Below are positions 49,222 through 58,292 of a DNA stretch of 64,000 nucleotides, piece by piece. Below the pieces are notes generated by a model. It saw only the letters and a program-made list of their open reading frames with translations. It was not told where the DNA came from and ran no database searches. The stretch spans positions 6,380,425 through 6,444,424 of the forward strand of contig NZ_JAQNDM010000002.1 of NCBI RefSeq assembly GCF_028368975.1. The letters run 5' to 3'. A program made the translations under genes and the position numbers. The stretch's first letter is position 1. Each line of letters starts with the position of its first letter. Origin of the DNA: Stigmatella ashevillena. Its GTDB lineage: Bacteria; Myxococcota; Myxococcia; Myxococcales; Myxococcaceae.

Positions 49222-50397
49222 TTACAGGCCGTCGGGGTAGCACCAACCGGTGGTGCGGTCGTAGCCGCCCCCGGAGAGCGGATACCCGATGAATCCCAGC
49301 TCTTCGCCCGCGCCGCACTCCGACCGGGCGCGCGCGTACCGGAGGCAAGTGCCATGGCCCGTGCTCCCCAGGTTGACGCATGCGCCGCGCGCACCCTCGG
49401 TGCCGCAGAACTCGGCGAAGCCCACGCTGCACGTCTCGCCGATGAGGGCGGGATCGAAGGCGAAGCCGATGGGCTCCAGGACGGACTGCTCGATGCACAG
49501 GCCGTAGACGCCGCAGACGGTGCCGCTCGGGCAGCCCGGGACCGCGGCCATCGGGTCACACGCGGCCAGGCACTGCCGCGCCTCCGTGACGGTGTCCGAG
49601 CACGCGTAGCCCTGTGCGCAGTCGGTCGTGGCCAGATCCCCTGACACCGCCGCCGGCGTGTAGGTGCAGGCCTCGCCCTGGGTCTTGGTGCCCTGCGAGC
49701 GCTCCAGCGTGCCGTCGTCGGCCGCGTAGTTCACGGCCACGCAGGTCTGGCCCGGCAGGCTCGCGGTCAGCGAGCCCTGGCGGGGATCACATCCGCCCAG
49801 CCGCGCCGTGCTCCACGTCGCAAAGCGGATCCACTTGCACTCTCCTCCCGCAACCACCGCGCTGCCCTTGTACGGCGCGCTGAGCGGCGGCGCGGCCACC
49901 GACTCGCGCAGCGTCACGTTGGTGAGGGCGCCCACCGTCTGCTGCGGCGACACCTTGAGCGCCAGCAGCAGCGAGCCCGAGCTGGCGACGAACAGCTTCT
50001 GCTCCGTCGTGCCCGCGTCCTGGTAGCCATAGACGCACTGCTCACACGTGAAGAGGTTGGCGCCGCCGGCGGCCAGATCATACAGGCCCGGGGCCGTGTT
50101 CACATCCAGCCGGATGTTCGCGGTGTCCGCCACCGCCGGGTTACCGAACGCACTGAAGGTTCCCTGGTACGTCGGCTGGCCGCCGTACATCACGGGCGAA
50201 AGCTGGATGCCGTTCGCCAGCGCCCCCATCGTGATTTCGGTACACCCCGCGGGAGGGGAGAGCTTCTGGGCCTGCTGTTCCAGGTCTTGCAGGGGCTCCT
50301 GCCCGGGCTCGGGCTTCTCCACGGCACAGGCCGTCAGCGCACCGCACAGGACTGCGCTCCACCGCCACGAACGGAACCCGATGTTTCGAATGGACAT
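49222..50397 (-). CDS. Cys-rich exported lipoprotein
   Basis: A 391-residue product. The signal ends LCGALTAC (lipobox). The body (50-250) is beta-rich; the C-terminal 150 residues have many Cys in a myxobacterial pattern (CAQGYACSDTVTEARQCLAAC, quoted in pieces: DCAQGYAC, QCLAACDP, CPSGTVCGVYGLC, GETCSVGFAEFCG), resembling the EGF-like CxxGxxC motifs often found in secreted myxobacterial lipoproteins. Function unknown; a surface or adhesion role is possible. The start has weak ribosome-site support but the signal peptide is convincing. Confidence 0.8.
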   Translation of the reverse strand: MSIRNIGFRSWRWSAVLCGALTACAVEKPEPGQEPLQDLEQQAQKLSPPAGCTEITMGALANGIQLSPVMYGGQPTYQGTFSAFGNPAVADTANIRLDVNTAPGLYDLAAGGANLFTCEQCVYGYQDAGTTEQKLFVASSGSLLLALKVSPQQTVGALTNVTLRESVAAPPLSAPYKGSAVVAGGECKWIRFATWSTARLGGCDPRQGSLTASLPGQTCVAVNYAADDGTLERSQGTKTQGEACTYTPAAVSGDLATTDCAQGYACSDTVTEARQCLAACDPMAAVPGCPSGTVCGVYGLCIEQSVLEPIGFAFDPALIGETCSVGFAEFCGTEGARGACVNLGSTGHGTCLRYARARSECGAGEELGFIGYPLSGGGYDRTTGWCYPDGL

Positions 50398-50746
50398 ATC
50401 ATTTTCTCAAGATGTGAGTCACGGCTGTAGAGGGGCAGCCGATCCGGGGATCCGGACATGGTTGTGATTACGCGAAAGTGCCTGAGAACCTCAATTCAAT
50501 TCTGCTTCATTTTTTCGGCTATTAGGATTGACAGGAAATGACAATTCAAGATTCTTAGAGAGCGAGTCTTGCTTCATCCGAAATTGTTCACTCGGAGTGA
50601 CTGAGTGTTCAGGCCGGCACGATCCGCAGAGGAGGACAGAACGAGTCCGTTGAAGGGCTGGTCAAAATTCTCTATCCCGCGCGGCGCAGAACCGCTTACC
50701 CCCCGGGCGTTCCCATCAGGCGCCCCTTCGAAAGGACTCGCTCTCC
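50398..50746. other. 349-bp gap: AT-rich divergent promoter region
   Basis: No gene is seen. The part from about 50460 to 50600 is clearly more AT-rich than surroundings. It contains TTGACA (near 50528) with a weak -10-like element 17 bp later, and a perfect palindrome CACTC-G-GAGTG at 50589-50599. The rest is GC-rich up to the ATG at 50747. It presumably drives the lipoprotein gene (minus) and the small secreted protein (plus). Confidence 0.5.
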
Positions 50747-50971
50747 ATGAAGCGTTTGTTGACCGTTGCCCTCCTTTGCGTCTCTGCCAGTGCGCTCGCT
50801 CAAGACAAGACCGCGCCCAAGACCCCGGCGAAGACCGAGACAAAGACCGATGCGAAGAGCACTCCCTCGGAAGCAACGAACTTGAAGGTCGAGGAGCCGG
50901 ACCAGAAGGATCCGAAGAACAAAGAGGTGGATACGAAAGCTCAGGGTGAGGTGAAGAAGGAGAGTTTCTGA
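50747..50971 (+). CDS. Small secreted Lys/Asp/Thr-rich protein
   Basis: A 74-residue product with signal peptide MKRLLTVALLCVSASALA and cleavage before QD. The mature 55 residues are highly charged and low-complexity (KTAPKTPAKTETKTDAKSTP, EEPDQKDPKNKEVDTK), likely disordered. AAGGA lies upstream at a rather long spacing. No family recognised. May be a periplasmic linker or chaperone-like protein. Confidence 0.65.
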   Translation: MKRLLTVALLCVSASALAQDKTAPKTPAKTETKTDAKSTPSEATNLKVEEPDQKDPKNKEVDTKAQGEVKKESF

Positions 50972-51063
50972 GCGGTCCCCTGAAGGTGTTCCACCATTCT
51001 GTTGTCTGGCCTCGCGGCTGCGTGGCTTGAATTCTCTTTGAACCCATACGAAAGAAGGCGCTC

Positions 51064-51435
51064 ATGAAGAAGTACGCGGGAATGGTTTTTGTGTGTCTGT
51101 GCCTGCTCCAGGGGACCGCGAGCGGCGAGGATGCGTGCATGAAGACGATGAACCAGGGCGCTGCCACGGTGGCCCTGGGGCTCTATGAGCAGCAGTGCCC
51201 GACCGTCAGCTTCAGCTCAGGAGTCATCACGAAGGATGTCACATACAATTGCTGCGGAGCCGCGCCCACCATTCGCATCAACGGGACTGACTGGGAAACC
51301 CTCCGCAAGGCAGGCAAGCTGGATGGCCTCCGGTATCAGGTGATCTCGAATTCCAACAACTCCTACTCCCTGACCTTCCGGAAGATGGTGAAAGACTCCC
51401 CCACGACCATCAACGCAGAGGACTTCTTCAAGTAA
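51064..51435 (+). CDS. Small secreted protein, four or more Cys
   Basis: A 123-residue product. Signal peptide to about residue 21 (CLLQGTASG-ED). The mature part has Cys in DACMKTM, QQCPTV and the CC in TYNCCGA, with an NTTIR-like strand region and Lys-rich end. The AAGAAGG ribosome site precedes ATG 51064. No family recognised. It follows the small charged protein by 92 bp and could be co-transcribed. Confidence 0.7.
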   Translation: MKKYAGMVFVCLCLLQGTASGEDACMKTMNQGAATVALGLYEQQCPTVSFSSGVITKDVTYNCCGAAPTIRINGTDWETLRKAGKLDGLRYQVISNSNNSYSLTFRKMVKDSPTTINAEDFFK

Positions 51436-51533
51436 TCCGCGAAGTGGCCGGGCGCTGATGCGCGTCTTGTCTCAGGTCAGCGCCCGCCGCTGTGCCAGAA
51501 CGCAGCCCTTTTCCCGCTGGATGGCTCCGGACC

Positions 51534-52499
51534 GTGTCCTACTACCTCCACGATCTCGCCCCCTTTCTCTTTCGTTACACCGACGGGCAGGGCGAAGTCT
51601 TCGCGGCCCGGTGGGATGGACTCGCCTATCTGGTGGGGTTCGCCCTCGTGCTTCTCTTGCTCAAGCGCTTCGCCAGCCGAGGCTATCTCCAGCTTGCACA
51701 GGCAGAGGTCTTCGACTTCACCAGTCTCGTCGCCCTCCTGGGGGTCCTGCTTGGCGGACGGCTGGGGTATCTGGTGTTGTATGACTGGGAGCGTTTCTCC
51801 GGGAACCTGGGTCTGCTCTTCCAACTCAGCCAGGGGGGGACGTCCTTTCACGGAGGACTGCTCGGCGTGGCCGTGGTCACCGGGTTCCTGGCGCGCAAGC
51901 ACCACCTCTCCTGGCTGCACCTGGGGGACAACCTGGTGACGGTGGCGCCCCTCGGGCTTTTCCTGGGCCGCCTCTCCCACTTCATGGATGGAGACCTGTT
52001 CGGGCGGGTCACCCAGGTGCCCTGGGCCGTGCGCTTTCCGGCGGAGATCCACCTTGGGTCATTCCAGCCTGCCCAAGCCACCCGGCTCGCCACGGAGCGC
52101 CTGCCGGTGAGCAGCTTCGACATCATGCAGGTGGCCCACTCGGTGCCTCAGGTCATGGACGAGTTGCTCCTCATCCTCAACCCGCGTCACCCCTCGCAGC
52201 TCTACGAGGCCGCGCTCGAGGGTCTGCTCCTCTTCATCATCCTCTACACCGTGCGCACCCGTGCCCGGCAGCCGCCCGAGGGCATGCTGTGTGGCCTCTT
52301 CTTCCTCCTTCATGCCGTGTTCCACATCGGGGTGGGCTTCTTGCGCGAGTTCCGGAATGGGGACCCGATGTGGCTTGGGCTCAGCCAAGGCCAGCTTCTC
52401 TCCCTGCCCATGATCGCCGTGGGGCTGGTGCTGCTCGGGTGGAGTCTCTCCCGCCGCTCCGTCCGCACGGTGATGCCGTGCGTTGACGCGAGCGGTTAG
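51534..52499 (+). CDS. lgt: Divergent prolipoprotein diacylglyceryl transferase (Lgt)
   Basis: Lgt transfers a diacylglyceryl group to the lipobox Cys of prolipoproteins. I place the start at GTG 51534, where VSYYLHDLAPFLFRY matches the usual beginning; the frame extends back to a GTG at 51492. The 321-residue protein has LVGFALVLLLLK, HGGLLG (His106), a GR...GDLFGR segment and the HPSQLYEAALEGL and LSQGQLLSLPM motifs. In the segment the usual invariant Asn after GR is His149, and the following acidic/Asn positions are Asp, so the signature is altered. It may be a second, specialised Lgt; the genome should have another. Function is therefore less certain than family. Confidence 0.82.
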   Translation: MSYYLHDLAPFLFRYTDGQGEVFAARWDGLAYLVGFALVLLLLKRFASRGYLQLAQAEVFDFTSLVALLGVLLGGRLGYLVLYDWERFSGNLGLLFQLSQGGTSFHGGLLGVAVVTGFLARKHHLSWLHLGDNLVTVAPLGLFLGRLSHFMDGDLFGRVTQVPWAVRFPAEIHLGSFQPAQATRLATERLPVSSFDIMQVAHSVPQVMDELLLILNPRHPSQLYEAALEGLLLFIILYTVRTRARQPPEGMLCGLFFLLHAVFHIGVGFLREFRNGDPMWLGLSQGQLLSLPMIAVGLVLLGWSLSRRSVRTVMPCVDASG

Positions 52500-52593
52500 A
52501 ACGCGGTGCGCCAGAGTCGGTCCTCTTGGGCAGGGGGCAGAGGTTCGATGGGAACTCGTCTATCCTGGAGCCACGCAAGCGCGGGAGGCACGG

Positions 52594-53151
52594 ATGAATG
52601 GCGATCGAGGCGCTCTCACGGAGCCGCTGGCCCCTGGAGGGGAGCGGTTGGGAGTCCTGGGGCGGTTCATCGTCTACGGGCTCATGGGCCTGTGCATCGA
52701 GTGCTGCTTCACCTCGGTGATGGATTTGGCCACGGGGGAGGGAGACCTTCGGCTCAAGGGGTACTCGTACCTGTGGATGCACCCCATCTGGGGCGCGACC
52801 TTGCTGCTGGCCGAGGTCCTCATGGGGTGGCTGAAGCGCCTGAGGCTGCGCCGGTTCACGCGCGCCTTCATCGCCATGGCCGCGAGCTTCACCATTGAGT
52901 ACGTCACCGGTGCCCTGCTGGTGGTGGCCGTCGGCCGGTGCCCGTGGGACTACTCGGCCTCGCCGTGGAACGTGCACGGGCTGATTCGCTTGGACTACGC
53001 CCCCCTCTGGTTTTTGTGTGGGTTGACCTGCGAGCCGCTCACCCGCTTCGTCCGGCGCATCCGCATCTTCGCCTGGGAACCTGAGGCGCTGGAGGCCGCC
53101 TCGGGCCCGAATCGCAGCGGGGAGGAAACACTTTCTCGCACATCGCGATAA
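52594..53151 (+). CDS. CmpB/PF06541-like membrane protein
   Basis: A 185-residue integral membrane protein; ATG 52594 follows GGGAGG. Four hydrophobic helices. The FIVYGLMGLCIECCF opening, MHPIWGATLLLAEV, a TIEYVTGALLVVA helix and CPWDYSASPWNVHGLI match the family of putative ABC-transporter type IV/CmpB proteins (PF06541). The role is unknown. The upstream frame overlapping lgt is not used. Confidence 0.7.
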   Translation: MNGDRGALTEPLAPGGERLGVLGRFIVYGLMGLCIECCFTSVMDLATGEGDLRLKGYSYLWMHPIWGATLLLAEVLMGWLKRLRLRRFTRAFIAMAASFTIEYVTGALLVVAVGRCPWDYSASPWNVHGLIRLDYAPLWFLCGLTCEPLTRFVRRIRIFAWEPEALEAASGPNRSGEETLSRTSR

Positions 53152-53215
53152 TGGGGGTGTTCCGCACAACGACAGTTGACGACAAATGCGGAGCGCCACC
53201 GACAGGGAGTTCACC

Positions 53216-54085
53216 ATGGCGAGCAGCGTTACGCGTTCTTCGGACAGCGCATCCCGGACTTCCAGCGCCGTGTCCCGGACTTCCGGCGCCACGTCCCAGG
53301 CTTCCGGCGCCACCTCCCGCACCTCGATCGTCGATCGCAGTGCCACCAGTCCGCGCGCGGCCACGGGCCACACCGAACGCAGCAGCTTCACGGCCACGAG
53401 CCGCACTTCGCCTGCGGCATCGACGGGCTCGCTGCGCCCCGGGGCGCGCGGTGAATCCGTGCGCTCGCTCCAGGACAAGCTGAAGGCTTCGGGGTTCGAT
53501 CCGGGCCGGAGTGACGGCATCTTCGGCCCGCGCACCGAGCGGGCGGTTCGTGACTTCCAGCGCTCGCAGGGGCTGCAAGTCGACGGCATCGCGGGCCGCC
53601 GCACGTCCGCGGCGCTCAACGGCACCGATGGCATGGCTGGCAACCGCCCTGGGACGAACGGCGTCAACGGCACCGCGCGCCTCAACAACCAGCCCGATGG
53701 CCGTGGCATGACGACGGGCTCCATCACGGTGAATGGCCGCTCGTACCAGTTCAACTCCGGCTCGGGCAGCCGCTTCTCGACGCCAGAGGGCACCTACCGG
53801 GTGACCGCGCATCGCAACAGCCGCTCTGAAGCGGCCTTTGTCCGGGACGGCGTCGGCTTCAGCTTCCGCATGGAGGATGCGCGCCGTCCCAACTCCGACG
53901 CGATGTACGACTCGCGCGCAGGCCGTGACCGCACGGCGCTGCGCATCCACCCGGACGGTGGCGCGCGCGGCACTGCAGGCTGCATCGGCATTGTCGGTGA
54001 TGCGGCGACGATGCGTCAGTTCCGCGACGACATGAACGCGGAGCTCCGCCGGAACGGCGGCTCGTACACGCTCCGCGTACAGTGA
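53216..54085 (+). CDS. Peptidoglycan-binding protein with L,D-transpeptidase-like C-terminus, no signal peptide
   Basis: A 289-residue protein; ATG 53216 follows AGGGAG. Residues 1-70 are Ser/Thr/Arg/Ala low complexity (RTSGATSQASGATSRTS), not a signal peptide. Residues 76-135 are a PG_binding_1 domain (LRPGARGESVRSLQDKLKA, TERAVRDFQRSQGLQVDGIA pieces). Residues 165-289 include IHPDGG (His245) and GTAGCIGI (Cys256), a His/Cys arrangement like the L,D-transpeptidase (YkuD) site. Targets peptidoglycan, but an export route is not visible; the N-terminal tail may be an export signal for a specialised secretion system. Alternative: a cytoplasmic protein with a degenerate fold. Confidence 0.75.
   Translation: MASSVTRSSDSASRTSSAVSRTSGATSQASGATSRTSIVDRSATSPRAATGHTERSSFTATSRTSPAASTGSLRPGARGESVRSLQDKLKASGFDPGRSDGIFGPRTERAVRDFQRSQGLQVDGIAGRRTSAALNGTDGMAGNRPGTNGVNGTARLNNQPDGRGMTTGSITVNGRSYQFNSGSGSRFSTPEGTYRVTAHRNSRSEAAFVRDGVGFSFRMEDARRPNSDAMYDSRAGRDRTALRIHPDGGARGTAGCIGIVGDAATMRQFRDDMNAELRRNGGSYTLRVQ
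53252..53320. repeat. 21-bp tandem repeat encoding SRTSGAT units
   Basis: Three full units and part of a fourth, each starting TCCCGGACTTCC or a variant, at 53252, 53273, 53294 and 53315. They encode the Ser/Thr-rich N-terminal tail of the peptidoglycan-binding protein. Confidence 0.8.
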
Positions 54086-54090
54086 GGCCC

Positions 54091-54132
54091 CGCGGAGGCC
54101 TTGCGGTCTCCGCGAGCGCTCCGGATGCAAGG
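54091..54132. terminator. Competing hairpins between convergent genes
   Basis: CGCGGAG (54091-54097) pairs with CTCCGCG (54108-54114). Alternatively GGCCTTGC (about 54097-54104) can pair with GCAAGGCC (about 54127-54134). Either fits a terminator in the 57-bp convergent gap. Confidence 0.45.
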
Positions 54133-54142
54133 CCCCTCGTGA

Positions 54143-55336
54143 CTACTGGGGGGCTCCCGTCATCGTCTCGAGCAGGTGGACGAGGGACTGCTTCTCCTCG
54201 GTCGTGAGCTTGAGTTCCACGATGGTGGCCGTCTTCGTTCCCGTGAAAGCGCCCGAGGGCTCGCCGCCCTTGTCGTAGAAGTCGATGACCTCCGCCAGCG
54301 TGGCCAGCTCACCGGTGTGCATGTACGGCCCCGTCAGCGCGATGTTGCGCAGCGTGGGCGTCCGGTAGGCGCCTTCCATCTCCACCCGCTTCGTCTGCAG
54401 GTCCGCGTGCACGGCCGAGAGGCGCGTTGCATCCAGCCCCGTCCTGTTGTCGCTGTAGCGTCCCGCGGCGTTGAACTGCCAGTCGAGCATCGGCTGCATC
54501 GCGACATACTGCCCCGCGGCGCTCTCCGACGCGTCCTTCACGCCGATGTTGTGAAACAGGTTGTCGCTCATCGTCGCGCCCTTGTGACACACGGCGCACT
54601 GGCCCTTGCGGAAGTATGTCTTCAGCCCGAGGAAGGCCGGATCCGCTTCGACTTGCGCCTGGCTGACATCGACGGCGGCGATGAAGCGGCGCACGTCCTC
54701 GTCGAACGGCGCGCTCGTGCGGTTGATCTTCCGCTCGTAGGCCTGCATCAGCTTGCCCACGTTGGCCAGCACCTCGTCTCCGTCCACCGTCTCCTCCGGC
54801 GTCTTGCCGAAGATGTCTTTGTAGGAGGACTCGTAGGCCTCGGTGAGGCGCGCCCGGACGATGGTGGCGTTCGAGTTCATCTCGAAGGGGTTCGTCATCG
54901 GCAGGATGGCCTGGTTCCACAGCCGGTCCGCGCGCCCATCCCACATGAACCAGCGGTTGTAGTCCGCGTTGAGCGTGCTCGGCGGGTTGCGGCCCGTCAG
55001 GTGGCCGTCACACCCCTCCGCCTTGGCCGTGTCCACCGTCTTGCCCTCTCCGCCGTGGCAGCTGGCGCAGGCCACCGTCCCACACCCCGACAGCTTCTTG
55101 TCGTTGAAGAGCGCCAGGCCCAGCTCCGCCGCCCGGGCGTCATCCGCGAACCGGTTCGTCGCGTCCACGGGGGGACGCTTCGTCAGCGTGTGCAGCTCGC
55201 GCAGAATCTCCAACTCGTCGAAGGAGGGAAAGATGTCTTCGGATCCACATGCGCCAGTCAGCAGGCCCACCACGGTCAATGCCAACAGGTGGGTGCTCGG
55301 ACGGTTCGCCTTCTTCACAGGTGCTCCTATCGGCAT
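54143..55336 (-). CDS. Dihaem cytochrome c peroxidase-like lipoprotein
   Basis: A 397-residue exported protein. The signal ends LLTGAC (lipobox). It has two covalent haem motifs: CASCH (90-94) in the N-terminal domain and CAVCH (247-251) in the C-terminal domain, with PSTLNADYNRWFMWDGRA and later RTPTLRNIALTGPYMHTG, which carries the usual distal/axial segments of the CcpA/MauG family. It would reduce peroxide in the envelope using cytochrome electrons. The middle LPMTNPFEMNSN phrase is also typical. Confidence 0.92.
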   Translation of the reverse strand: MPIGAPVKKANRPSTHLLALTVVGLLTGACGSEDIFPSFDELEILRELHTLTKRPPVDATNRFADDARAAELGLALFNDKKLSGCGTVACASCHGGEGKTVDTAKAEGCDGHLTGRNPPSTLNADYNRWFMWDGRADRLWNQAILPMTNPFEMNSNATIVRARLTEAYESSYKDIFGKTPEETVDGDEVLANVGKLMQAYERKINRTSAPFDEDVRRFIAAVDVSQAQVEADPAFLGLKTYFRKGQCAVCHKGATMSDNLFHNIGVKDASESAAGQYVAMQPMLDWQFNAAGRYSDNRTGLDATRLSAVHADLQTKRVEMEGAYRTPTLRNIALTGPYMHTGELATLAEVIDFYDKGGEPSGAFTGTKTATIVELKLTTEEKQSLVHLLETMTGAPQ

Positions 55337-55485
55337 GGCAGGGCAGCGGGCGAGACAGAATTCGCCCCTGCCATTTGTTACCTTGCCGTGCTCACGGGGA
55401 ATAAATCAATCCACGCCAGACAGGATTACCCTCCTGCCACCGCTTGCTTGCTCGCTGAGAAGAAAGGAAATCCGCGCTCGAAGCG

Positions 55486-55899
55486 TCAGCGGTCGCAGGT
55501 GACCCGGAAGTCTCGCGTGGCCGTCTCATAATCACGCAGTCGGCTCTCCACTTGCGGGGGTGTGAGCGCAGGGGCGTGCCCTGTTTCACACCTCCAGTCC
55601 GGGCTCGCCGTCACCGTGAGCACCAGGTCTGCCTGACTGGGCAGGTTGGAGAGGACGTACAGGCAGCGCCCCCGGCTGGGCTTCACCAGGAGGTTGCCCA
55701 GGGCGTTGGCGGGCTCGCGGGCATGGGCCACCTGAAGCTTCAGCCCGTCACACGGGGTCTTGCCAACCTCCAGACCCGGCGTGGACAGCACCACGATGCC
55801 GGTCAGGGTGGCATTGCCCTCGCGCTCCAGGCGCGCTCCCATGCTGGAGGCGCACCCCAGCAGGGTGAGGAAGAGGGCGGAGGCGGTCGTTCGGAGCAT
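55486..55899 (-). CDS. Small lipoprotein
   Basis: A 137-residue product; ATG 55899 has AAGGAAG just upstream. Signal ends LFLTLLGC (lipobox). The mature domain is a small beta-rich unit with TLTGIVVLSTPGLEVGKTPC and three further Cys, resembling Ig-like or transthyretin-like lipoproteins. No firm family. It starts 23 bp after the subtilase stop on the same strand, so it may be co-transcribed with it. Confidence 0.75.
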   Translation of the reverse strand: MLRTTASALFLTLLGCASSMGARLEREGNATLTGIVVLSTPGLEVGKTPCDGLKLQVAHAREPANALGNLLVKPSRGRCLYVLSNLPSQADLVLTVTASPDWRCETGHAPALTPPQVESRLRDYETATRDFRVTCDR

Positions 55900-55922
55900 C
55901 GTCTTCCTTTCCGCGCCCCGGT

Positions 55923-57632
55923 CTACGGCCAGGTGCCGAGCATGTCCAGCGAGGCCTTGGCCTGCACCAGCCCATGGCCGTGCTCCGGGTCCTTCCCCGG
56001 GGGGCCCAGGTCCTTGGCGGCGGAGACCAGCAGGTAGCGCACCTGGGCGGCGGTGAGGGAGGGGCGGCGGCTCCACACCAGCGCCGCCACGCCCGCCACA
56101 TGCGGGGTGGCCATGGAGGTGCCCGTGAGGGAGGCGTAGTCCGAGGGGTGCAGCGTGACGTCCACCTCGGCGCCGAGCCGCTGGCGCAACTGCACGCCCG
56201 AGCTGTGGCTCACCACGGCCGCGGGCACCCACGGGCCCCAGTCGTCCAGGGCGAGGTCCGGCAGTCCGCCCTCGTCGCGGGTGTTGGCGATGAGGGCCGC
56301 CGTGGCGCCCTGCCTCATCACATGGGTGAGCTGGTCCGACAGGGACACGGTGCTGCGCTGGATGTAGGCGACGAAGCCTTCGCAGGTGGCCCCGCGGCAC
56401 GTGCGGGCCGTGTGGGCCTCGCCGCAGTCCACCAGCGGCCGGGTCTGGTGGCCGGACGGGGCCATGAAGAGGGCGCGCGAGGCGTGGGCGGTTCCTCCCA
56501 GGGCCACCTCGGAGACGGCGCCCGTGCCCGTGAGGATGCTGGAGCGCACGTCCACGCCCGGGGCCATGAGCGTCAGGTTCCCGCCCTGGCAGGAGAAGGG
56601 CGCCCGGGCCGAGTCCGCGTCCACGGCGCCCACCGCCAGCACCGAGGGGAGGGCGGCGGGGTACTCCAGGGCACCGCCGCTGTTGCCCGCCGCGGCGATG
56701 ACGAGCATCCCGTGGGCTTCCGCCGTTTGAAACGCCGCCTGCTCCAGCGGGGAGGGCTGGGGGCCCCCCAGGGACAGGGAGGCGATGTGTGCCCCCTGGC
56801 GCTGACACCAATCCAGGGCGGAGAGGATGTCTCCCAGCCAGGCCCGGCCCTCGGTGTTCAGCACGCGGGCGATGAGGAGCTTCGCGCCCGGCGCCACCCC
56901 CACCACCCCATGGCGGTGCACCCCCGGCCCGGGCTGCCCGTCCGAGCCGAGCTGCGCGGCGATGATGCCCGCCACGTGCGTGCCATGGCCGCTGCCAGGT
57001 TGGCCCTGGGCGGTCCGGTCCCAGGGCTCCGCGTCTCCCTCCACGAAGTCCCACCCGTCCAGGTAGGCCTCCTTCAGCTCGGGGTGTCCGGGATCCATGC
57101 CGCTGTCGATGATGCACACCTTGATGCCTTCCCCCGTGGGGGCCCCGTCATCTAGCACCCCATTGTGGTCCGCGTCCCACACCGCGGGGGCCTGCACCCG
57201 GTTCAGGCCGGGGGTGTACTCGTCCACGTGGCCCGTGCGTGAGCGGGCGCGGAGCAGGGCAGGGGGAGGAACCGCGGGCCACCCGAGCGCATACCGGGGA
57301 AGATCTGGCTCGATGCCCACCACCCCCGGGGCGCTGGCGAGCGCGGCATGCTCGCGGGGGCTCAGGCGGGCGACGAGCGCAGGGACTTGCTGGTAGACCG
57401 AGCGCACCTGCCCGCCGAGGAAGGACACCTGGGGCGCATCCACCGTGCTGGCCGCCGCATACCGGACGAGGAAGCGTTCGCGGCCGTCGGCCAGCCCTTG
57501 GGGGGCTTCCGGCAGGGGGGCTCCGTGGGGGGTGGCCCCTGGACACGCCTGCTCCGAGGGGAGGAGGTTCCCGGTGTCGTCCAAACCACAGGCCGAGAGG
57601 GTCAGCAGTCCGAGCAGTCCCCAGCGCATCAT
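55923..57632 (-). CDS. Subtilisin-family serine protease (S8), lipoprotein
   Basis: A 569-residue export product. The signal ends LLTLSAC (lipobox). An I9-like propeptide (about 50-110, RERFLVRYAAASTVDAP) precedes the subtilase domain: Asp176 (IIDSGMD), His216 (GHGTHVAG), Asn317 (AAAGNSGG) and Ser506 (TGTSMATPHVAG). A protease-associated (PA)-like insert (about 375-495) lies between Asn and Ser, as in many secreted subtilases. Starts with two Met; either is possible. Likely a broad secreted or surface protease used in predation. Confidence 0.93.
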   Translation of the reverse strand: MMRWGLLGLLTLSACGLDDTGNLLPSEQACPGATPHGAPLPEAPQGLADGRERFLVRYAAASTVDAPQVSFLGGQVRSVYQQVPALVARLSPREHAALASAPGVVGIEPDLPRYALGWPAVPPPALLRARSRTGHVDEYTPGLNRVQAPAVWDADHNGVLDDGAPTGEGIKVCIIDSGMDPGHPELKEAYLDGWDFVEGDAEPWDRTAQGQPGSGHGTHVAGIIAAQLGSDGQPGPGVHRHGVVGVAPGAKLLIARVLNTEGRAWLGDILSALDWCQRQGAHIASLSLGGPQPSPLEQAAFQTAEAHGMLVIAAAGNSGGALEYPAALPSVLAVGAVDADSARAPFSCQGGNLTLMAPGVDVRSSILTGTGAVSEVALGGTAHASRALFMAPSGHQTRPLVDCGEAHTARTCRGATCEGFVAYIQRSTVSLSDQLTHVMRQGATAALIANTRDEGGLPDLALDDWGPWVPAAVVSHSSGVQLRQRLGAEVDVTLHPSDYASLTGTSMATPHVAGVAALVWSRRPSLTAAQVRYLLVSAAKDLGPPGKDPEHGHGLVQAKASLDMLGTWP

Positions 57633-57833
57633 CCGGTCCCATCTCCGGTGAGGGTGTGCCCCTCAGGGAAGGCACGGGCCCTGACACGGACAACGGGAGG
57701 GGCGTGCCAAGGGGCGCGGAGGTATGCCGGTGCACAGTGCTCCGGGGCACGATGTGCAGCCTCCCGCCTCGGGGGACCCCGAGGTACAAGGGGGAAACCC
57801 GCGTGGGCGTGTGTTCCAGACGCAGGAGGAGCG

Positions 57834-58220
57834 ATGACGGCGGAGATGTCTGAGGCGAGGCTCCAGGCTGTGCTGGCGTTGCCGCCGGAGCGGCGTCATG
57901 CCTGGTTTCTCCAGCGGGTCCGCGAGTCGGGTGAGGCGTGGGGCCTCTACGCGGAAGGCTGGGCGCTGGCCAAGGATGACCAGGGGAACGACGTGCTGCC
58001 GTTGTGGCCGACGCAAGCCTTTGCCCAGCGGTGTGCCATCCGGCTGTGGGCCTCCTTCGTGCCCCGCAGGGTGGCGCTGTCGGAGTTGCTGGAAGAGCTG
58101 CTGCCCGCGCTGGCGGAGGAGGCCCTGGCCGTGGGGGTCTTCTTCAACCCGGAAGGGCAGGGCTGGCCGGTGGCCGCCCAGGAGCTTGGCTCCCAGCTCG
58201 TGGGGCACGCCAGCGCCTGA
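57834..58220 (+). CDS. DUF2750 protein
   Basis: A 128-residue cytoplasmic protein starting ATG 57834 with GGAGGA upstream; the longer open frame is not used. The pattern RHAWFLQRVRESGEAWGLYA, EGWALAKDDQGNDVLPLWP and a conserved FVPRRVALSELLEELLPAL follow DUF2750 (quoted in pieces of up to 20). Function unknown; often genome-scattered single genes. Confidence 0.85.
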   Translation: MTAEMSEARLQAVLALPPERRHAWFLQRVRESGEAWGLYAEGWALAKDDQGNDVLPLWPTQAFAQRCAIRLWASFVPRRVALSELLEELLPALAEEALAVGVFFNPEGQGWPVAAQELGSQLVGHASA

Positions 58221-58292
58221 GTCCCGCCACGGGGCCCTCCCGGAGGAGGGCTTGCTCTCACCTTGACCCCTGTGGTGCGCTCTGCCTGAACG

